Positions 20,659-27,954 of a DNA stretch of 46,069 nucleotides are shown one piece after another; within the stretch, counting starts at the first letter, position 1; each line of letters opens with the position of its first letter. Source of the DNA: Rhodocyclaceae bacterium (GTDB lineage Bacteria > Pseudomonadota > Gammaproteobacteria > Burkholderiales > Rhodocyclaceae). Where the stretch lies: contig JAJVIJ010000006.1 in the NCBI GenBank assembly GCA_022072095.1, forward strand, positions 9,960 to 56,028, given 5' to 3'. Both the position numbers and the translations under genes were made by a program. Below the pieces are notes generated by a model. That model saw nothing but the letters and a program-made list of their open reading frames with translations. It did no database searches and was not told the origin of the DNA.

Positions 20659-21119
20659 CTGCGCCACCCACGCATCCGCGCAGGACGCTTTCGGTGCCCG
20701 CGACGGTGGCCCCGCCGCAGCCGGCCGCGGCGCCTGCAGCAGGCGCCAATCCACACTTCCGGCTACTGGGTGGCGAGCCCGCCGTTCGGCAACTGGTGGC
20801 GCACTTCTATGACGCGATGGATCAGCGCTCCGATGCCATGTTCATTCGCGCGCTGCATCCAGCCGATCTGGGGCAGGCGCGCGAGCGCCTGTTCCAGTTC
20901 CTGAGCGGCTGGCTGGGTGGCCCGCCGCTGTATGCCGAGCGCCACGGCCCGCCCAGGCTGCGCCGCGCGCATGCCGCATTCGCGATCGATGCCGCGGCGC
21001 GCGACGCCTGGATGGCCTGCATGGATCAGGCACTGGGGGCCGTCGTCCGCGACCCGGGATTGCGCGACGAACTGCGTGCGGCCTTCATGAAGGTCGCGAC
21101 GGCGCTGGTCAATCGCTGA
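20655..21119 (+). CDS. Group II truncated haemoglobin
   Basis: A 154-residue protein: about 33 Pro/Ala-rich residues, then a 2-on-2 globin (FRLLGGEPAVRQLVAHFYDAMD, FLSGWLGGPPLYAERHG). The proximal haem histidine is His106 in RRAHAAFAI, and the conserved Trp lies in RDAWMACM. Group II members bind O2 or NO. In a nif setting, such as cyanoglobin in Nostoc, they are thought to help manage oxygen. The ATG overlaps the receiver-like gene stop (ATGA), so both are co-expressed, probably under NifA control. The Pro/Ala-rich N-terminal extension is unusual for the family. Confidence 0.9.
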   Translation: MTAPPTHPRRTLSVPATVAPPQPAAAPAAGANPHFRLLGGEPAVRQLVAHFYDAMDQRSDAMFIRALHPADLGQARERLFQFLSGWLGGPPLYAERHGPPRLRRAHAAFAIDAAARDAWMACMDQALGAVVRDPGLRDELRAAFMKVATALVNR

Positions 21120-21145
21120 TATCGGCCCGGCCGCCTGGCCACGCG

Positions 21146-22072
21146 CTAGGCTGCGGCCACTGCCGATGCCTGGGTCGCTTGCGCGGCGAACGGATGTTCG
21201 GCGAATGCTTGCTGGGCGAACAATTGCTCGACAAATTGCGCGAGCGGCAGATCGATGCGCGTGATGCGCTGTTCGGCGAGAAAGCGCGCCTCCTTCGGAC
21301 TCAGGTCGCCGGCGATCACGGCCCAGTGCCGATCGCCGGAGCGCTTCATGATCTGACGTGCGAAGGTACGCGGCAAGGGATCGTTGAAGCGACAACCGAG
21401 AAACAGGAAGTCTCGACCACTGCGCAGCCGCTTGACCGGTTCGGGGATCGGCAGCTGGATGTCGATCACGGTGAGCACCTCGACATAGTCGGTGTCCGAA
21501 ACCAGGTAGTTGCCGGCCGGCGACACGCCGCCGATCGGCTTGTACAGGAGCGTGCGCCAGTGTTCGCTTGCGGCATCCTCGACGGGCTGGCCGGAAGCGT
21601 CATAGGCACCCGTCCAGCGGCCGAAATGTTCCGTCTGCGACAGTCCCTGCACCTGCCCCCAGCCCTGTCCACGCTCCTGTCCACGCTCGCCCGCGGCGCA
21701 CCCCTCGCGCAGCGCCGCTTCCATGACCTGGTCGTACCAGGTGTCGACGATGAGCGGCGGCGCGACCGCGGCCAGGCCCAGGTGCAAGGCCGTCGGCGGC
21801 CAGTGCGTGGCGAAGGCCTGCGACATCAGCCCGGTGAGCGTCTTGCGGTGTTTGTAGTTTTCGATGTATTGCGCCGTCGCACTGAGCTGCGAACGCGCGC
21901 GCAGCGGCACGGTGACCTTCGCATTCAACATGCGCGCGAGCGCTTCGCTCGAGGCGGGCAAGGCCTGCGCGCCAGCCTGCAATTCGAGCAGGCCGGGTCC
22001 GAGGTATGGGATCAGACGGCCGGCGGCAAGCGCCGCGCCGATCGCCGCGATGTGCGCACGGGGGTCTTCCAT
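21146..22072 (-). CDS. SIR2-fold protein with degenerate active site, end of nif operon
   Basis: A 308-residue protein with the layout of the SIR2-like (SIR2_2) family: LIPYLGPGLLE at 20-30 in place of the NAD-binding LIPFLGAGVS, PLIVDTWYD at 106-114 in place of IVTTNYD, YKPIGG at 177-182 in place of K-L-H-G, and SDTDYVEVL (192-200), like the family's TEEDYxxFL. The usual Asn is Trp and the usual His is Ile, so deacylase or NADase activity is doubtful. A Gly/Gln-rich stretch (129-145) interrupts the middle. The start is ATG 22072 behind gaggcg, seven bases after the stop of the 71-residue protein. It is apparently the last gene of the long nifB-led run. Confidence 0.75.
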   Translation of the reverse strand: MEDPRAHIAAIGAALAAGRLIPYLGPGLLELQAGAQALPASSEALARMLNAKVTVPLRARSQLSATAQYIENYKHRKTLTGLMSQAFATHWPPTALHLGLAAVAPPLIVDTWYDQVMEAALREGCAAGERGQERGQGWGQVQGLSQTEHFGRWTGAYDASGQPVEDAASEHWRTLLYKPIGGVSPAGNYLVSDTDYVEVLTVIDIQLPIPEPVKRLRSGRDFLFLGCRFNDPLPRTFARQIMKRSGDRHWAVIAGDLSPKEARFLAEQRITRIDLPLAQFVEQLFAQQAFAEHPFAAQATQASAVAAA

Positions 22073-22079
22073 GATCGCC

Positions 22080-22295
22080 TCAGTGTATCGAGCGCTGCTT
22101 GAGCGCGACGAGCGCTTCGGGCTGCACGCGGAACAGGCCACGGCCACCGGACAGCGGCTGATAGTGCTGCCCGGCCTCTTGGGTCAGCAGATTGAACCAT
22201 TGCTGCGGCGACAGGGCCGGCGGGCGTTCGCCGATCTCGGTCACGGTGCCGTTGGGCGCAAAGCGCACGTGGATCATGGTGGTCGGGTTATCCAT
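22080..22295 (-). CDS. Small conserved nif-cluster protein, function unknown
   Basis: A 71-residue protein starting MDNPTTMIHVRFAPNGTVTE, then ERPPALSPQQWFNLLTQEAG and a C-terminal GLFRVQPEALVALK. No cysteine, signal or membrane segment is seen, so it is cytoplasmic. It looks like a folded alpha/beta protein, but I do not recognise the family with certainty. It is tightly packed between the [2Fe-2S] ferredoxin and the SIR2-like gene and reads in the same direction. Its ribosome site (gagagaa) is reasonable. Confidence 0.8.
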   Translation of the reverse strand: MDNPTTMIHVRFAPNGTVTEIGERPPALSPQQWFNLLTQEAGQHYQPLSGGRGLFRVQPEALVALKQRSIH

Positions 22296-22363
22296 GTCGT
22301 TCTCTCTGGTTGTCAGGATTGCGTTGGGGTTGGGGTCAGCCTGGGTCGACGGGCGGGCCGCTT

Positions 22364-22669
22364 TCAGATACCGGGTTTGACACCCAGCAGTTCGACCACG
22401 ATGTCCGCGTCCCCGAGCACGGCCTGGCAGGCGAGCCGGGACTGCGAACCGACGCCGACGATGGCGTCGAGCTTGTCGTTTTCGACGCGCTGGATTTTCG
22501 ACAGGCTTTTGGCGCCGTCGTGCACATAGATATGACACGAGCCGCATTGCGCCTTGCCCTCGCACTTGTGTGCGATCGATAGCTTGGCTCCGAGCAGCGC
22601 CGCGAGCAGCGTGACGCCCGGCTGGGCGGTGAACTGGGTACCGGTGTTCTGGATGGTGATGGCTGGCAT
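22364..22669 (-). CDS. [2Fe-2S] ferredoxin, nif-associated
   Basis: A 101-residue plant/adrenodoxin-type [2Fe-2S] ferredoxin. Ligands Cys36, Cys42 and Cys45 (HKCEGKAQCGSCHIY, CX5CX2C) and Cys81 (RLACQAVLGD) are all present. It is likely an electron carrier to nitrogenase or to cofactor assembly, or a protective protein like the Azotobacter FeSII; sequence alone does not decide. The start ATG has ggagtcat upstream. It is the second [2Fe-2S] ferredoxin of the window and is unrelated in fold to the one at 3974. Confidence 0.92.
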   Translation of the reverse strand: MPAITIQNTGTQFTAQPGVTLLAALLGAKLSIAHKCEGKAQCGSCHIYVHDGAKSLSKIQRVENDKLDAIVGVGSQSRLACQAVLGDADIVVELLGVKPGI

Positions 22670-22682
22670 GATGACTCCCTGG

Positions 22683-23864
22683 TCAAAGGTAGATCGCGGA
22701 TCCGGCGCCGACATTGATCGACGCGTCTTTCGCGGTCTGGACGATGAATGCCACCTGCTCGTCGCTGAGATGGGCGTGGAACGGCAGGGCAATGGCGCGG
22801 TCGGCGATCTTTTCGGCGACGAACAGCTCGCCCTTGCGATAGCCGAGATCGCGATAAGCGTTCTCGGCATGCAGCGGCCGGAACATGGCGGCGGCCTCGA
22901 TGTTCTCGGTGGCGAGGTCGTCGATGATGGCGTCGCGCGCCGAGCGGGTGAACCGCGTGCCCAGATGCACGAGATACAGGAACCAGTGCACCTCGGTGAC
23001 CGCCGGTGACACATAGGGCGGCTTGATGCCTTCGAACGACTGGATATGACGTTCGTACAACATTTCGATGGTCTTGCGGCGCGCGAGCAGTTCGTCGATG
23101 CGGTCGAGCTGTGCCAGCCCGATCGCAGCGGCGATATCGCTCAGGCATGCCGCGAGCGGCGGCACGCCCGCAGCCGTCGAAGAGGCTGGGCCGACCGACT
23201 GAGGCTCGCCCTGACGCGGGTTGCGCAGCCTGCGCAGGCGGCTGTCGAGCTCGGGATCATCGGTGACCACGATGCCGCCTTCGCCGCAGCAGAGCACGCC
23301 CGGCTGGGAAAAGTCGAACACCGACAGCGCGCCGAAACTGCCGACTGCACGCCCCTGATAGCGGGAGCCGATCGCCTCGGTGGAGTCCTCCAGCAACATC
23401 AGGCCGCGGCGCTCGGCCAGCTCCTGCAATTCGGCCCAGGCTGCCGGATGGCCGTTGACATTGCCCGCGATCAGCGCGCGCGTGCCCGGGCCGACGCGCG
23501 TGGCGGCCTTGTCTGGAGCAATGGAGCAGGTCCAGTAGTCGATGTCGGCGAACACCGGCCTGGCGCCGACGTGGCGGATGGCGTGCGCCGTCTGATGCCA
23601 GGCCAGCGGCGCGGTGATGACCTCGTCACCGGCGCCGATGCCTGCCGCACGCAGCGCCAACAGCATGCCGATGCCGCCGCTCGCGACCGCGACCGCATAG
23701 CGGCGGCCGACATATTCGGCGAAGGCCGACTCGAACGCCTCGACGATCGGACCGGCGGACAGACGCGGCGCGCACAGAACGCGGTCGGCCGCACCCAGTT
23801 CCGCGGTGCTGACGTCCGGATCCGACAGCGGGATGAAATCCTGAGCCGGCACGTCGTCGCTCAT
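22683..23864 (-). CDS. DegT/DnrJ/EryC1-family protein without the PLP lysine
   Basis: A 393-residue protein with the full fold-type I aminotransferase layout of sugar aminotransferases: SAGPIVEAFESAFAEYVG, VASGGIGMLLALRAAGIGAGDEV and LLEDSTEAIGS with the PLP-ring Asp160. In the segment VFDFSQPGVLCCGEGG the residue aligned with the Schiff-base lysine (normally F-S-F-x-x-x-K then GEGG) is Gly189. The protein therefore probably cannot transaminate. It may bind PLP non-covalently, use another chemistry, or serve as a scaffold. It follows the 90-residue unknown with a four-base overlap and precedes the [2Fe-2S] ferredoxin, inside the nif run. Confidence 0.85.
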   Translation of the reverse strand: MSDDVPAQDFIPLSDPDVSTAELGAADRVLCAPRLSAGPIVEAFESAFAEYVGRRYAVAVASGGIGMLLALRAAGIGAGDEVITAPLAWHQTAHAIRHVGARPVFADIDYWTCSIAPDKAATRVGPGTRALIAGNVNGHPAAWAELQELAERRGLMLLEDSTEAIGSRYQGRAVGSFGALSVFDFSQPGVLCCGEGGIVVTDDPELDSRLRRLRNPRQGEPQSVGPASSTAAGVPPLAACLSDIAAAIGLAQLDRIDELLARRKTIEMLYERHIQSFEGIKPPYVSPAVTEVHWFLYLVHLGTRFTRSARDAIIDDLATENIEAAAMFRPLHAENAYRDLGYRKGELFVAEKIADRAIALPFHAHLSDEQVAFIVQTAKDASINVGAGSAIYL

Positions 23865-24133
23865 GACCGGGCTCCATGGCTGGCGATGAGCAGGCCTCCG
23901 GCGCGTGCCGGATCCCCGGTCACGCGCCAGCAATGATCGGAGGTGTCCACGAGATACAGGTCATGCTCGCCGACGCGCGCGTAAGGCTGTTCTCCGCACA
24001 GGTCGCGGGCGTCGCAGCCCGTGACCTTCAGGCCGGGATAGTCGCGCCGCAAGCGCTGCACGGCCTCGTCGCCGGCCGCGCAGCCGGCCAGTGCCGCAAT
24101 CAGTTCGTCGAGCCGGACAGCCATCGAGTCCAT
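23861..24133 (-). CDS. Small nif-cluster protein, function unknown
   Basis: A 90-residue protein starting MDSMAVRLDELIAALAG. It has a helical N-terminus (GDEAVQRLRRDYPGLKVTGC) and a C-terminal beta-rich half, LYLVDTSDHCWRVTGDP, with cysteines in CDARDLC. It may be one of the small conserved proteins of unknown function seen next to nifT. The start lies one base after the nifT stop; the end overlaps the DegT-like gene start by four bases, so translation is coupled. A metal or Fe-S role for the three or four cysteines is only a possibility. Confidence 0.8.
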   Translation of the reverse strand: MDSMAVRLDELIAALAGCAAGDEAVQRLRRDYPGLKVTGCDARDLCGEQPYARVGEHDLYLVDTSDHCWRVTGDPARAGGLLIASHGARS

Positions 24134-24134
24134 G

Positions 24135-24344
24135 TCACTCACCCATGCGACGCGCTTCGACCGTGACCGGCAGCCGCGTGTCGGCGGCAAGTGCCGGCAG
24201 CTCGAGCACCCAGCCGTTGGCGAGCGTGACGCAGCCGCCCCAGAGCGTGTCCTTCTCGCTCGCGACGATGGGCTCTTCGAGATCCTTCTTGGGCACGTAG
24301 GCCGAGTAGGCGCCTTCGCTGTTCTTGCGGATCATCACTTTCAT
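24135..24344 (-). CDS. nifT: NifT/FixU family protein
   Basis: A 69-residue NifT: starts MKVMIRKN, contains YVPKKDLEEPIV, and ends GWVLELPALAADTRLPVTVE, the conserved family core. NifT is common in nif clusters, but mutants usually show little effect and its role is unsettled. It usually follows nifHDK; here it lies after nifS in the nifB run. Its ribosome site is weak, so translation may depend on coupling in the operon. Confidence 0.95.
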   Translation of the reverse strand: MKVMIRKNSEGAYSAYVPKKDLEEPIVASEKDTLWGGCVTLANGWVLELPALAADTRLPVTVEARRMGE

Positions 24345-24409
24345 GGTTTGCGTCCATTGATGGCATTCGAGCAGGGTTGATGGGTTTGATGGGGGTCGAG
24401 CAGCCCCGA

Positions 24410-25573
24410 TCACGCCCGCAGCGCGAGCCGTTCGCGGCCGGCGAGCGATGTGAGAATGCCGTCGAGCGACTCGACGACATGGGCGATCTCGTCGGCGCGC
24501 GTGTAACGCGACAGCGACAGGCGGATGGAGGCACGCGCCGCGGCCGGCGTCGCGCCCATTGCCAGCAGCACATGCGAAGGCTCGGTACCGCCGCTGACAC
24601 AGGCCGCTCCGGACGAGGCTTGAATGCTGGCCCGCGCCAACGCATCGAGCATGACTTCGCCATCGATGTCGCCAAACCCGAGAAAGCTGGTATTGGGCAG
24701 GCGCTCGGCGGCATCGCCCCACACGCGCACCCAGGGCCAGCGCGCGCGCACGGCCCCCTCCAGTTCGGTACGCAGCGCCGCCATGCGCGCAACATCGCCG
24801 CTCAGACCGTCCGCCGCGAGCCGGGCCGCCACGCCCAGCGCGACGATGCCGGGGACATTTTCCGTACCCCCCCGACGGCCGCGCTCCTGATGCCCGTGGA
24901 GCAGCGCCGGCAACTTCACACCCTTGCGCACGAACAGGCCGCCGACCCCCTTGACCGCATGCAGCTTGTGTCCGGAAAAGGACAGCAGATCCACCGGCAC
25001 CGTGGCCATGTCGACGGGCACGCGCGCGAGCGCCTGCGTGGCGTCGCAATGCATCAGCACGCCGGCCGCCCGCACTCGCTCCGCGATGGATTCGATCGGA
25101 AACAGCACACCGGTCTCGTTGTTCGCCCACATCAGCGACACCAGCGCGGTATCCGGACGCAGGGCCGCCTCGACCGCTGCCGCATCGAGCCGGCCTTCGC
25201 CGTCGACCGGCAGATAGCTGACGGCTACGCCGCGCGCCTCGAGCGCGCGGCACAGGCTCAGCACGGAAGGGTGCTCGACCTGGCTGGTCACCAGGTGACG
25301 GCAGCCCGGCCGCGCTGCCAGTGCGCCGAGAATGGCCTGATGATTGGCTTCGGTCGCACCCGACGTAAACACGATCTCGGCCGGTGCCGCACCGATCAGC
25401 GCGGCGCAGGCCGCTCGCGCCGCATGGACAGCCATGCGTGCCGCGTCGCCCGCGGCGTGCTTGCTGGACGGATTGCCCCAGTTTTCGCGCAGGCAGTGCA
25501 GCATCGCCTGCACGCAGTCCTCGGCCGGCGGCGTCGTGGCGTTGTGGTCCAGATAGACGCTCATTGGACTCAT
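24410..25573 (-). CDS. nifS: Cysteine desulfurase NifS
   Basis: PLP enzyme that takes sulfur from cysteine for nitrogenase Fe-S clusters; 387 residues. The start shows VYLDHNATTPP, the PLP lysine is Lys203 (SFSGHKLHAVKGVGG) and the persulfide cysteine is Cys325 in SSGAACVSGGTEPSHVL, all typical of NifS/IscS. ATG 25573 overlaps the upstream gene stop (ATGA); an ATG nine bases later (25564) is equally possible and gives MSVYLDHN. No nifU is adjacent, so the scaffold must be encoded elsewhere or be replaced in part by the IscA-like protein of the same operon. Confidence 0.96.
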   Translation of the reverse strand: MSPMSVYLDHNATTPPAEDCVQAMLHCLRENWGNPSSKHAAGDAARMAVHAARAACAALIGAAPAEIVFTSGATEANHQAILGALAARPGCRHLVTSQVEHPSVLSLCRALEARGVAVSYLPVDGEGRLDAAAVEAALRPDTALVSLMWANNETGVLFPIESIAERVRAAGVLMHCDATQALARVPVDMATVPVDLLSFSGHKLHAVKGVGGLFVRKGVKLPALLHGHQERGRRGGTENVPGIVALGVAARLAADGLSGDVARMAALRTELEGAVRARWPWVRVWGDAAERLPNTSFLGFGDIDGEVMLDALARASIQASSGAACVSGGTEPSHVLLAMGATPAAARASIRLSLSRYTRADEIAHVVESLDGILTSLAGRERLALRA

Positions 25574-25989
25574 TGCCAGAAGCGCCTATCCGGATCGCGA
25601 TTGATCAGCGCCAGCGCCTCGCTCAGCCGCGCGCATTCGGCTTCCTCGTGCCACTGGCCCAGCTTGTGATCCTTGGCCAGCACGCGCCAGGTGCCGGCGT
25701 CGGGGCACGGTCGCAGCAGCGCGATCTCGATCGGCCCGCCCTCCGCATCGATGTTGCGCGAGCAGCAGGGCGCGACGATCAGGTAGCCGCCCGCGACCGG
25801 CTCGACGCAGGGCGTGACATAGCGATAGCGGCTGCGCGCAGCCAGCGCCCGCAGGATGCGTCGCACATCGAGTTCGTTGGGATGCTCCGCCTCTGCGCCG
25901 GTGATCGCCGTCGCCGTACGCCCGGCCGGCCGGGGTCGCCCCTCGATGCCATGACGCAACGCGGTGACCGGATAGTCTGGCGTATTCAT
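25570..25989 (-). CDS. Conserved nif-cluster protein of unknown function
   Basis: A 139-residue protein with a conserved-looking centre RYRYVTPCVEPVAGGYLIV followed by APCCSRNIDAEGG and an end WHEEAECARLSEALALINRD. The C-terminus (PDRRFWQ) resembles the DUF3024 type of nif-neighbour proteins, but I am not sure of the family. Three cysteines (one in TPCV, two in PCCSR) might bind a metal. It lies between NifZ and NifS and overlaps nifS by four bases. It is probably an accessory protein for cluster assembly, by context. Confidence 0.8.
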   Translation of the reverse strand: MNTPDYPVTALRHGIEGRPRPAGRTATAITGAEAEHPNELDVRRILRALAARSRYRYVTPCVEPVAGGYLIVAPCCSRNIDAEGGPIEIALLRPCPDAGTWRVLAKDHKLGQWHEEAECARLSEALALINRDPDRRFWQ

Positions 25990-26006
25990 CGTGGCCGGCC
26001 CCTCGC

Positions 26007-26285
26007 CTACACCGCCGGTGCCGCAGGAGCCGGGTCGCGTGCGGCACCGGCAGGCATGATTTCTTCTTCCAGGCAGCCGAGTACCGTACCGCCGGCGAAT
26101 TCGACCATATAGATCGGCGTGCGGCTGTCGACATGCATGCCCACCTGGACCACGATGCCGCGCCGGCCCGCTTCGACCAGCAGCACGTTGTCGCCAGCAC
26201 CGGGATAGGAGCCGTCGTTAAGGAGATCGCTCAGCGCGACCACCTCGTCGCCCTCGCCGTAGCGAGCCGTGCGCAGCGGCATCAT
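26007..26285 (-). CDS. nifZ: NifZ-domain protein, second copy
   Basis: A 92-residue protein with the NifZ core: starts MMPLRTARYGEGDEVVAL, has VLLVEAGRRGIVVQVGMHV and IYMVEFAGGTVLGCLEEEI. NifZ acts as a chaperone in maturation of the second P-cluster of the MoFe protein. It overlaps the first nifZ by four bases (ATGATG). It is shorter than the first copy and differs from it in the strand sequence, so the two are not a recent duplication. Confidence 0.85.
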   Translation of the reverse strand: MMPLRTARYGEGDEVVALSDLLNDGSYPGAGDNVLLVEAGRRGIVVQVGMHVDSRTPIYMVEFAGGTVLGCLEEEIMPAGAARDPAPAAPAV

Positions 26286-26626
26286 GAAGCCTGCTCCGCG
26301 GATGTGCCACCCACGCCCGCCGCCGTGTCCGCCGGCGCGGCGTCCTCCGGCTCGACATCGAGCGACTCCAACTCGCGCCCTTTCATGCCCACGCGGTAAC
26401 CGCGCTCGACGAAATCGACGCCATATATATAGAACTGCTGCAGAAAGGTGCCGATGTTGCTCACGTAGCCGATATCACCTTTCTTGACCAGCACTTCGCC
26501 GATCTCCTTGCCGTTGAAGGTGCCATCGTTGCGGATGACCTTGCGGCTCTTCACCTTTTCACCGAAGTTGAAGCGCGGCGGCGCGGAAAGCTCGTTCACG
26601 TCGCTGTCGCGACGGATGTCACCCAT
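26282..26626 (-). CDS. nifZ: NifZ family protein, first copy
   Basis: A 114-residue NifZ: PPRFNFGEKVKSRKVIRNDG, then GEVLVKKGDIGYVSNIGTFL and YIYGVDFVERGYRVGMKGRE. It is involved in P-cluster formation in NifDK. ATG 26626 was chosen over a longer frame because ggagg lies eight bases before it and homology starts there. It overlaps the LRV gene end by eight bases. The C-terminal tail is Ala/Asp-rich and variable. Confidence 0.95.
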   Translation of the reverse strand: MGDIRRDSDVNELSAPPRFNFGEKVKSRKVIRNDGTFNGKEIGEVLVKKGDIGYVSNIGTFLQQFYIYGVDFVERGYRVGMKGRELESLDVEPEDAAPADTAAGVGGTSAEQAS

Positions 26627-27431
26627 GGCGAACCTCCGTACCATCGCGGCCGTCACCGGCTGCGGCCGTGCCCGCGTGGCCGCTCAGACGCGCGTTGATC
26701 AACGCCCGCACCTCGGGCTCGGGATCGTCGGCGAACAGACCGAGCAAACCCAGCGGCAGCCGAGCCGCCGCCGCGTGGCGCACACACCAGTCCGGGTCGT
26801 GCACGAAGCGGCCCAGACGGTCCGGGGCCAGCCGTGTCAACACTTCCTGGCGCACGCCGGCATCCGGGTCGCCCGACATCGCATCGAGTCCGGCCGGTCC
26901 GATGCGCCGCGCGACGACCCGACGTACCTCGACATCGGTGTCCCGCGTCATGCGCGGCAGCCATTTCACCGGCAGACGGCGGGCGACGATCTGGCGCACG
27001 AAGTAATCGGGATCGCCGATCATCGCGAGCAGCTCTTCGGCGGGCAGACGTCCCGCGACGCGAATGCGCACTTCGCGGTGCGGGTCGCTGCGCATCGACC
27101 GCAACCTGGCCGACGCGGCAGGAAGGTGTTGGGCGACACTCTGCCGCACGGTCTCGTCCGTATCGGCGGCGAGCCGGGACAGATGAAACACGTCCAGATA
27201 CTTGGCGGCGACCGCGCGCACCTCGAAGTAAGGATGCTCGAGATAGTCGCGCGCCAGTTCCGGATGGCGGCTGAAGAAGCGATCGATGCGGCGTGCGTAG
27301 CGGTCGTGTACGCAGGCATGCCCCGGTACGCAGGTACCGCTCACCGCCAGCGCGTAGCGCTCGCAGCGCCGACAGTCCAGGTTGGCACCGCGGAAATCGC
27401 GAGCTTCCTCGATCTCAGTCATCGTCGCCAT
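26619..27431 (-). CDS. LRV [4Fe-4S] leucine-rich-variant repeat protein
   Basis: A 270-residue protein. The N-terminal CX2CX10CX5C (CRRCERYALAVSGTCVPGHAC, about 20-40) is the [4Fe-4S] module of the Azotobacter vinelandii LRV protein. About eight helical repeats follow, with motifs such as HPELARDYLEHPYFEVR, DPHREVRIRVAGRLP and DPDYFVRQIVARRLP. LRV was described from a nif region; its biochemical role is unknown, but a protein-protein surface linked to a redox cluster is expected. The start is ATG 27431 or 27422, either overlapping the TPR gene. It is the only large repeat protein in the cluster. Confidence 0.9.
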   Translation of the reverse strand: MATMTEIEEARDFRGANLDCRRCERYALAVSGTCVPGHACVHDRYARRIDRFFSRHPELARDYLEHPYFEVRAVAAKYLDVFHLSRLAADTDETVRQSVAQHLPAASARLRSMRSDPHREVRIRVAGRLPAEELLAMIGDPDYFVRQIVARRLPVKWLPRMTRDTDVEVRRVVARRIGPAGLDAMSGDPDAGVRQEVLTRLAPDRLGRFVHDPDWCVRHAAAARLPLGLLGLFADDPEPEVRALINARLSGHAGTAAAGDGRDGTEVRHG

Positions 27432-27954
27432 GTTCGTGGCGTGTCAGCACGCCGAGCAGCAAGGCCGCGCCCAGACGATCGTCCGGATCCAGTTCGAGCA
27501 TCTTGGCGAGCGCCGCGCGCCCCTCTTGCAACTGCCCCAGACGCAACAGCAGATAGCCGTAGGCACGCAGCGAGAACAGATAGAAGCGCCCCAGCAGATC
27601 GTCATACCCGGAAAGCGCCGTACCGCCGTGACGGGCCTGGCGCCAGTCTGCCGGCAGACCCAGTACGCGGGCCGCATCGACGAGACAGCTGCGCGCGACG
27701 CCCAGAGCCTCGGCGAGCCGGTTCTTGTAGAAATAGAAGCGGTAGAGTCCGATACGCACCGCCGGATGCCCTGGGGCCAGGACTTCGGCACGCTCGAGCA
27801 GCGCGAGCGCGAGCGCTTCGTCGTGGTAGGCCGCTGCCGCCGCGCTCAGCGCTTGCTCGGCTGCCGCAGTCAACCCGCCCCCCAACAGGCTGGCCGCGAT
27901 ATGCCAGGGATCGGCCTTCACCGACGCTTCCCCGGCGTACGCCACATGCGTCAT
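27415..27954 (-). CDS. TPR-like protein of the nif cluster
   Basis: A 179-residue helical protein with TPR-like pairs: HDEALALALLERAEVLAPGH, IGLYRFYFYKNRLAEALGV and LRAYGYLLLRLGQLQEGRA, ending in an acidic DDD tail. There is no signal peptide. It resembles TPR proteins seen beside LRV and NifZ in other diazotrophs and is expected to act in protein-protein contacts during nitrogenase maturation. It overlaps the IscA-like gene by four bases. Confidence 0.85.
   Translation of the reverse strand: MTHVAYAGEASVKADPWHIAASLLGGGLTAAAEQALSAAAAAYHDEALALALLERAEVLAPGHPAVRIGLYRFYFYKNRLAEALGVARSCLVDAARVLGLPADWRQARHGGTALSGYDDLLGRFYLFSLRAYGYLLLRLGQLQEGRAALAKMLELDPDDRLGAALLLGVLTRHEHGDDD

Noticed and set aside
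23046-23936. Rightward frame opposite the DegT-family gene
   Set aside because: Composition and lack of motifs mark it as a shadow; the leftward gene has a full family pattern and operon context.
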